NCBI GenBank assembly: GCA_034509425.1
Contig: JAVTVJ010000665.1
Span: 620,001-684,000 of the forward strand
Reading direction: 5' to 3'
Length of the DNA stretch: 64,000 bases
From: Eopsaltria australis
Taxonomy: Eukaryota > Chordata > Aves > Passeriformes > Petroicidae
Under the pieces are notes generated by a model. It made no database searches, had not been told where the DNA came from, and worked only from the letters and a program-made list of their open reading frames with translations. The position numbers were made by a program, and so were the translations under genes. Shown in pieces: positions 58,801-64,000 of this stretch (position 1 is the first letter of the stretch; the number at the start of each line of letters is the position of its first letter).

Positions 58801-61800
58801 GCAGGCTTTTGCTGCCATGTGGCCCCCACATGAATGATGCAAACACACACACACACACACACACGCAAGTTTCTGTGCCAAGGCACATGGGGCACATGTG
58901 TCCCATGGATGCAGCCCTGCCTGGCCCCAGTGGGAGCTGGTGGCCACATGCTTCTTTGAAATGAGCTGTCAGAGCCATTTGGAGTTGATTATTTCCTCAT
59001 TCCTTGACGTACTTGGCCACGTTGGCAGCCCCCGGCTGTGGGGCCACGGCTGCGCCCCGACGCACGGACAAAAGAATTGCCACTGCTTGCTGTGGGAGAT
59101 GGCGGGGAGAGCTGGACATGAGCACAACCTGGAGCTCCCTGGCCTTCTCCAGCCATGGTTCTGTGCTGCCTGTCACAGTCAGGGTAGTAGAGGGTATGGG
59201 CAAGTGAGACCCAGCGTGGCACAGGGACAAGTGACTTGGGCAGTGGGGTCTGGTGACCTCCCAGTGCAGGGCCTGGGGACAGTGGCTGCATCTCAGGGCT
59301 GCCCTGTGCATGGTCCGAATGGGGGGCAAAGAGCCAGAGCCAGCACCCCCTTCCCTCTGTAGCAGCAGGATGGACAGAGCTTGCGAGAGCAGCGGGATCT
59401 GCTGAGGGGCTGCAGGCCAGCCTGGGGCTGGGGCAGGGAGACATCAGTCCCGGAGCCCCAGCTCTGGGGTGGGGAGTGCTCCGGAACTCATCCCAGCCGT
59501 GGCTGCTGGGAAAATGAGCCTGGTCTAGGCCGGGTGTTCAACTGACCCCGCCATGGCATGGGCTGAGCCTTCTCTGCTGCTCCACGCTCCAGCAGCTGGG
59601 AACATCTGGCTGCACAAGCTTACTAAATCGATGTGGGGAGGAATCCAGCGCTCTCCTGCCGTTCCCACACTTCAGCCTCTCCCAGTGGCTCCGGTTTCGA
59701 CTCGGCTCTGGCATGCGGTGACTCGATGAGCTCCGAGCCAGCTCGTGGCCCCTTGCTGCCCCTGGGGAACAGACTGTGGGAGTGCCTGTGTCACCACCTG
59801 GACAGCACTGTGGGGGCAGATGGTGGCACTTCCGTGCTAGCAGCAGGATGTGTGCCAGAGGTGCGTGAGCAGCTCCTCCAGTCCCAGTTTGGCCCTCTCC
59901 TGGGTGACAGCTGCTGCTTTTCCTGAAGTCCAGAGCAACCTGGACTGTCACCCAAAAGCTGGGGTGATGTCATCTAGGCACGGATGGCCAATGGTGCAAA
60001 GGATGAAGCTGGGGATGTGGGTCAGTAACACTGCCCAGGAACTCCTGTCCGTGAGCTCTGGGATGCTGCTTATCACCACTGGTGCCCCAGCAGCAGAGCA
60101 GTGCAGGGGAGGTGGTGCCCCTGTGCTGGCCCCTCAGTCAGGGCAGCTGGGGACACAGCACAGGCTCAGCCCACTGCTCCTTGGATGGGCATGGCTGTAG
60201 CAGCCCCGCTGGCAGTGGCGCCCGGGGAGGAGGCCACGCTGGGCCCCGGCGCTGGCTCTGTGCCCAGGGGAATGGCTGCGGGTGGCGGTGGGGGAGGCAG
60301 ACAGGGTTTTGGGAGGGAGCCATGGCCCAGAGGAGCACGCTGCCGAGCTGGCAGGGCTGGGAGCCACTGCCGGCGCCAGGAGACAACAGCGGCTCTTCAT
60401 CCCACCCCACTGTGTCCTGCCCCGGCACGCAGGGACGTGGTGGCACTGCCGGGGTGCACATGCCACCTTCTCTGGCTGCTGGAGCTGGGTCTGGGTGGCA
60501 GCACCCACCAAATGGGGCCAGGGTGAAGGAGCTGAGGGTGCCAAGTTCTTCCCTGCCTGGAGACCCACCTGGGGACACTGGTGGGTGTTGTACTGCTCTT
60601 CTCTGAGGTTCAGGGAGCCCAAATCTCCCATTGCCCTACACGCTGCAGTGTGACAGCCAGGGACTTAGCCACAGGTTCCTGCCCTGCCCTTTCAAGCCTG
60701 AAAATCCATCTTTGTGGGCAACTTGAGGGCAGGACCTGGCAGCTTTGAGGTGCCAACACAATCCTTTCTGCCTGCCCCATCAGATGGGCACAGTGTCCCC
60801 TTGTCCATGGCTGCAGAGTGAGGTGGGTGCCACCCTTGAGCACTGAGGGCCTCTCGAGCCTTCCCTGCACCCTGGTTCCATGTGTGCAGCAGCCTCAGCT
60901 CCATTCCTCTCCCGTACTGCATATGCATCCCCATGCTGTGGCTCTAGCAGCCACTTGGAGCTTCTGTGCCTTTGATTAACTCCTTCAATCTCCACAATGG
61001 AGATTTAATAATGAGTTCATAATGACTTGTGTCCTCCTGAGCCGGGTTCTGGGAGCTGGACTGGGGTGATTGGACACATGCAGGGATGGGTGTCCTTATG
61101 CTCTGATGTGGCTGACCACATTGGGTGCCCTGTGGGCTCACCAGCCCTTTTACCTCACCTACAACTGACTTTAAGCTGCTTGATTGAACCTGTCTCATCG
61201 AGGCTGTTCCTGCTTGTCACGCCCTTCCAGGCTCACGCATAAATCAGAGCCGCTTCACTGATCTGAGGTGCTCCTGCCGGGGCACCTGGGCAAGGGGAGT
61301 CTGGGGATGGGGCAGCACCACCCATGCGTGCAGCATGGCCAGAGTGCAGTGGGGACAAGGGACACACAAGGAGCCCTGCCTGAGCACTGGCGTGGGGCTG
61401 TGCCATTGTGGGGAGCTGCTGGGGTGTGTGCTGTCAGTGTCCCCCATCCCCGTGTCCCTGCAGCTGGGGTGTGTGCTGTCAGTGTCCCCCATCCCCGTGT
61501 CCCTGCAGCTGGGGTGTGTGCTGTCAGTGTCCCCCATCCCCGTGTCCCTGCAGCTGGGGTGTGTGCTGTCAGTGTCCCCCATCCCCGTGTCCCTGCAGCT
61601 GGGGTGTGTGCTGTCAGTGTCCCCCGTCCCCATGTCCCTGCAGCTGGGGTGTGTGCTGTCAGTGCCCCCCATCCCCGTGTCCCTGCAGTTCACACGGTGC
61701 TGGTGCCGTTGCAAATCCTGAAGCTCTGGTTGCCACGTTACATTAGGAGGAGCCACATCCTGTGTCCCTGACGCCTGCTGTCACTGCGGATCCGTGGCAG

Positions 61801-62839
61801 GCTGCAGCTGAAAGGCCTGAAATCAGGGATCAAAGCCGCAGTGGCACGGCTGTTAGTGCCTGGGATGCACACGAACAGGACGGGGACACAGGGCTGGAAC
61901 CATGGCCCTGAGCCCACAGCACTGCTGGGGCTGTGCCAGGAGTGACCCCCCTCCTCTGTGCAGGTGTCTGTGTCCTTACACATCTGTGCAGGTGTCTCTG
62001 GGGGCCGCACACGCTGTTGTGTGTGCAGGTGTATGTACATGTTTGTGGATGTGCCTGCAGGTATCTGCACATGTGCACAAGCGGCTGTGGTGTGGGTAGA
62101 TGCATGTGCACATGTGCATGTTGGGGGGTGCATGGCTCTGTGTGTGTGTACACACCCATGCCATGGGTGTGCACACCTGGAGAAGCCCCAGGGCAGACAG
62201 AGCTCGGGGTACTCAGCTCTGGGCTGGGCTCAGTCCCACTGGCTGCTCCAGCCCCACACAGAAGCAGCCACTGCTTCATGAGTGGGGCTCAGTGTCCTCC
62301 ACTCCCCAACAACCCCTCGGTCCCACTGGCTGCCCACCAAGTGATGCTGCTCCAGCACCCACGTTCCCAGGCTGGAGCACCCCTAGGGCCTGGGGGATGC
62401 AGGGGCAGGTTTGGGGACATCCTTCCAGGACTGCTGCTTCTGTCACCTGTGTGGGTGCTGTGGCTCCACTTGGTCACTGCCAGCTCATCCTTTCTGGACT
62501 AGACATCCCCATGCCAGCTGCATGCTTGGGAGTGACATTTCAGGGTGGTGCAGCTCCAGCCTGGTGCCAGCCTTGCCCTGTCCCTTCCAGGTGGGTAGAG
62601 CCATGGCTGTTGGTCATGGCCACGGGCAGGGGGGTGCTCCATCCATCATCCATCCATCATCCATCCATCCATCCATCCATCCATCCATCCATCCATCCAT
62701 CCATCCCTTTAAAGCCATCACCTTGTCTCTCCACAGACCCTGAATCCCAGAGGAAGAGGACAGTGCAGAATGTACTGGACCTGCGTCAGAACCTGGAGGA
62801 GACCATGTCCAGCCTAAGGGGCTCTCAGGTGTCTCACAG
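37110..62839 (+). CDS. NAV1: NAV1, neuron navigator 1 (5' part; continues past the window)
   Basis: NAV1 is a large microtubule plus-end-associated protein with an AAA+ ATPase-like C-terminus, involved in neurite growth and axon guidance. Two exons of the classical isoform are visible. 37110-37785 (225 codons plus one base) begins [20 protein letters not shown] and contains [20 protein letters not shown] and [20 protein letters not shown], ending [11 protein letters not shown]. 62737-62839 completes the D codon and reads [20 protein letters not shown], then [13 protein letters not shown]. Both match remembered mammalian NAV1 closely. The intron is about 25 kb. The AAA+ domain and the coiled coil lie beyond the window. 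Compared with mammals, exon 1 carries Ala and Gly expansions. Confidence 0.95.
37966..38368 (-). mobile_element. CR1 LINE 3' fragment in NAV1 intron 1
   Basis: Starts GAATCACAGAATGGTTTGGG, then GCCATGGGCAAGGACACCTT, CAGCCTGGCCTTGGCCACTG and the GAGCACCCCCAGCTCTCCCA block: the classic avian CR1 3' end in reverse. The best-preserved copy in the window. Confidence 0.92.
41170..41430. promoter_or_regulatory. Conserved-looking non-coding island
   Basis: A 260-bp change to non-repetitive AT-richer sequence with dense factor-like motifs, including CATCTGTTTG, ATCATCCAAATTATAC and GCTAATTACG (homeobox core TAATTA). No protein similarity. Enhancer function is inferred. Confidence 0.3.
44728..44955 (-). 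mobile_element. CR1 LINE 3' fragment in NAV1 intron 1
   Basis: Begins AACCATAGAATGGTTTGGGT, then CCATGGGCAGGGACACCTTC and GGGATGGGGCAGCCACAGCT, ending near TTTCTTCCTAATCTG. Reverse-oriented CR1 tail. Confidence 0.9.
45850..45945. promoter_or_regulatory. Conserved-looking non-coding island
   Basis: AT-richer patch with AGCTAATTCACATTGATCGC and TCACTTTATCTCTGG in otherwise GC-rich intron. Enhancer function is inferred from composition only. Confidence 0.2.
49009..49172 (+). mobile_element. CR1 LINE 3' tail in NAV1 intron 1
   Basis: Contains CACAGGTTGCCCAGAGAAGC and the GATCTTTAAGAGCCCTTCCA ending, followed by TGATTCTGTG. A forward-oriented, 5'-truncated CR1 tail. Confidence 0.88.
50370..50530. 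promoter_or_regulatory. Conserved-looking non-coding island
   Basis: About 160 bp rich in A/T runs with GGGATTAATTACTCACTGGA (paired-type homeobox site TAATTAC). Not a recognised repeat. Confidence 0.22.
53030..53310. promoter_or_regulatory. Conserved-looking non-coding island with CRE and homeobox motifs
   Basis: Contains GGACGTCACTCAC (near-consensus CRE half TGACG/GACGTCA), CATCAATTAATCATCAGCC and AAAAATTAGCATCG. Composition differs sharply from the flanks. No coding signal or repeat family seen. Confidence 0.35.
55471..55485. repeat. Poly-A tract
   Basis: A run of about 14 A in NAV1 intron 1; no SINE body was recognised next to it. Confidence 0.8.
56790..56900. repeat. GGT/GGTGAT trinucleotide-rich repeat
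   Basis: Imperfect GGTGGCAGT and GGTGATGGGGGTGGTGTGGT units; the minus strand reads His/Pro/Thr-rich low complexity. Confidence 0.85.
58349..58560. promoter_or_regulatory. Conserved-looking island containing a 55-codon frame
   Basis: An AT-richer, non-repetitive block in GC-rich intron. On the plus strand a frame from ATG 58349 to TGA 58516 reads [20 protein letters not shown] and continues with protein-like composition, ending PRSLSR. I recognise no homologue. A non-coding enhancer with a chance frame is the simpler reading; a short peptide or exon is possible. Confidence 0.25.
58842..58865. repeat. (AC)n dinucleotide microsatellite
   Basis: About eleven AC units in NAV1 intron 1. Confidence 0.92.
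60945..61025. promoter_or_regulatory. Conserved-looking AT-rich island
   Basis: About 80 bp with CCTTTGATTAACTCC (TCF/LEF-like CTTTGAT) and GATTTAATAATGAGTTCATA in GC-rich surroundings. Regulatory role inferred. Confidence 0.25.
61419..61688. repeat. 45-bp tandem repeat, six copies
   Basis: Exactly six contiguous 45-bp units starting CTGGGGTGTGTGCTGTCAGT and ending CCCGTGTCCCTGCAG. Units 1-4 are identical as read; units 5 and 6 carry a few substitutions. As 45 is divisible by three and no unit has a stop in several frames, frames stay open across the array (one reads [15 protein letters not shown] six times). Each unit ends in a pyrimidine-rich CTGCAG resembling a splice acceptor. Confidence 0.96.
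62638..62706. repeat. (CATC)n microsatellite before NAV1 exon 2
   Basis: About 68 bp of CATC units with two phase slips, ending 30 bp before the acceptor of the exon at 62737, so it lies in the branch-point region of that intron. Confidence 0.95.
62737..62839 (+). CDS. NAV1: NAV1 shared second coding exon
   Basis: Acceptor GTCTCTCCACAG follows a CATC repeat; donor is GTGAGG. It enters in phase 1 and ends in phase 2. [19 protein letters not shown] is nearly invariant among navigators. Both the classical first exon and the upstream exon at 34592 can join it in frame. Confidence 0.96.
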
Positions 62840-64000
62840 GTGAGGCCGTGGCACAGGACACCCCCAGCCCTTCCCCACAGTCAGTGTCCTTCCTGGGGCA
62901 GAGGGGAAATGGCTCTGCTGCTGGTGAGGGCCATGTGGGTGGGAGGGAATCAGCAGTGCTCTGTGTTGTGGAGTCTCTGTGCATGGAGGCTTGGAGAGAA
63001 GCCCCCAAATCCATGGGATGTCATGTGGTGCTGCTGGTGGTCCTGTCCCCAAAGTGCTTTGGGACAGTGGGAGCTGGGGAGTGGTGGCAGTGAGGGGAGC
63101 TGACAGAGCAGAGAGAGGGGATGAGGTCTGTTCCCAGTGGTCAGGTGACCCTGAATGGACCACCAGAGGTGAAGGTATCCCCTGTCTCCACCCCGGTTTG
63201 CACCAGAGGCTCCGTCCCTATCCATGACTTAGTTTTTCTGCTCTGTGTAGGGTGGTGTTGGAGGACCTCTCAGCCAGAGCCCAGGAGCAGAGGTGGGGGT
63301 ACACACTGGGGTCCCCTGCCCCGGCTGGAGCAAGGGAATGGCAGGGATGGGGACAGGGTAAGCCCTGGGTGGAGAACCAGAGCACACTGTCTGTGCTTAG
63401 GGGGCTCTGACACATGTCTGGGACTGCCTGGGTCCCCCTGAGTCACTCCCTTGAGATCTTGCATGGCTTCTGCTTCACTCAGGATTTGCAAGAGTGTGTG
63501 GGTGTCAGCTGGTTGGGAAAGCAGGGATGCAGGAACATCTTTTATCCTGGAGTGTGTTGCCACCTCGTGGTCTCCCTCGATCCTGTTTTTTGTCTTGGAA
63601 GGGACAAAAAGCAGCAGCTTCCTCCCACCTTTCACCCACCACTCACCATTACAGACCTTCCCATGTCACCCCTCAACCGGCCTTGCCCAGGATGAAGCAG
63701 CCCCTTGATCTCCCTCTTCATCACCCGCAATCTCTCCACCTTGCTCGCCCTTGCTGTGCTTCCTGGCTGTTTTGTGAGCCAGGAGCAGCAGAGAGCTGTG
63801 GCAGTGGGATTTGCATGGGGCCACAACAATGTTTTCCTAGCTGGCCATTTTCTGAAATGACCCATTACAGCTCTGCCATCCCTTTGCTCGGTGCAGGAGC
63901 TGGGTCAGAGCCCAGCACTGCTCATGTTGTGTTCGCTTTGCTTTCATCAATGTCAAACCCCACCCCCCTCCTCACCCCAGTGCTCAGCTCCCTGCAAATC
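62840..64000 (+). other. NAV1: NAV1 intron 2 (partial)
   Basis: The next NAV1 exon should begin by completing a serine codon and continue with a segment like SSLEMT; no such sequence is present before the window end. Nothing else was recognised. Confidence 0.7.

Larger units (their letters stand above)
37786..62736 (+). other. NAV1: NAV1 intron 1 (about 25 kb)
   Basis: No additional exon was recognised. The intron is mostly unique GC-moderate sequence with CR1 tails, two small minisatellites and several AT-rich islands that look like conserved non-coding elements and are listed separately. Frames inside it are overlapping, low in conservation signals and judged non-coding. Confidence 0.8.

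Noticed and set aside
61268..61771. Frames with a 15-residue periodic protein repeat
   Set aside because: Product of a 45-bp noncoding tandem repeat; no start, splice or conservation support.

Overview
This is vertebrate nuclear DNA, almost certainly from a bird. Genes are split into many short exons with GT-AG introns, GC-rich CpG islands lie at promoters, and several truncated CR1-type LINE tails (the common avian repeat) are scattered through introns and intergenic DNA. There are no bacterial operons, CRISPR arrays or phage features. Three protein-coding genes are recognisable, all from protein similarity recalled without a database search.

Region 1 (about 1-15,000, plus strand) is the 3' half of LZTR1, the Kelch/BTB/BACK substrate adaptor of a CUL3 ubiquitin ligase. 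Eleven coding exons can be placed, from the last Kelch repeat to the stop at 14,335, with a poly(A) signal at 14,990. Region 2 (about 16,300-23,006, minus strand) is a complete RNPEP (aminopeptidase B) gene. Its 11 coding exons join in phase to a 655-residue M1 zinc aminopeptidase with HEISH and GMEN motifs intact. LZTR1 and RNPEP are tail to tail, with stop codons about 2 kb apart. Region 3 (24,000-33,500) has no coding gene I can support. It holds a purine-rich tandem array, a second CpG island ending in a splice donor, a possible AP-1/MAF element and other GC-rich repeats. Region 4 (33,546 to the window end, plus strand) is the 5' part of NAV1 (neuron navigator 1). It has the classical first coding exon (37,110-37,785), a 25-kb intron, and the second coding exon (62,737-62,839).

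The most interesting result is a pair of exons at 33,546-34,157 and 34,498-34,592, upstream of the classical NAV1 start. They encode a NAV2-like segment ending in a HNHPITATVAPFQYR-type peptide. They leave the same splice phase as the classical first exon, so both can join the shared exon at 62,737. This points to a long, alternative-promoter NAV1 form resembling NAV2. Other points worth a look are the LZTR1-RNPEP neighbourhood (these loci are on different human chromosomes), a duplicated fragment of the last RNPEP exon, a repeat-expanded RNPEP N-terminus, minisatellites around the NAV1 promoter, and several conserved-looking AT-rich islands inside NAV1 intron 1.
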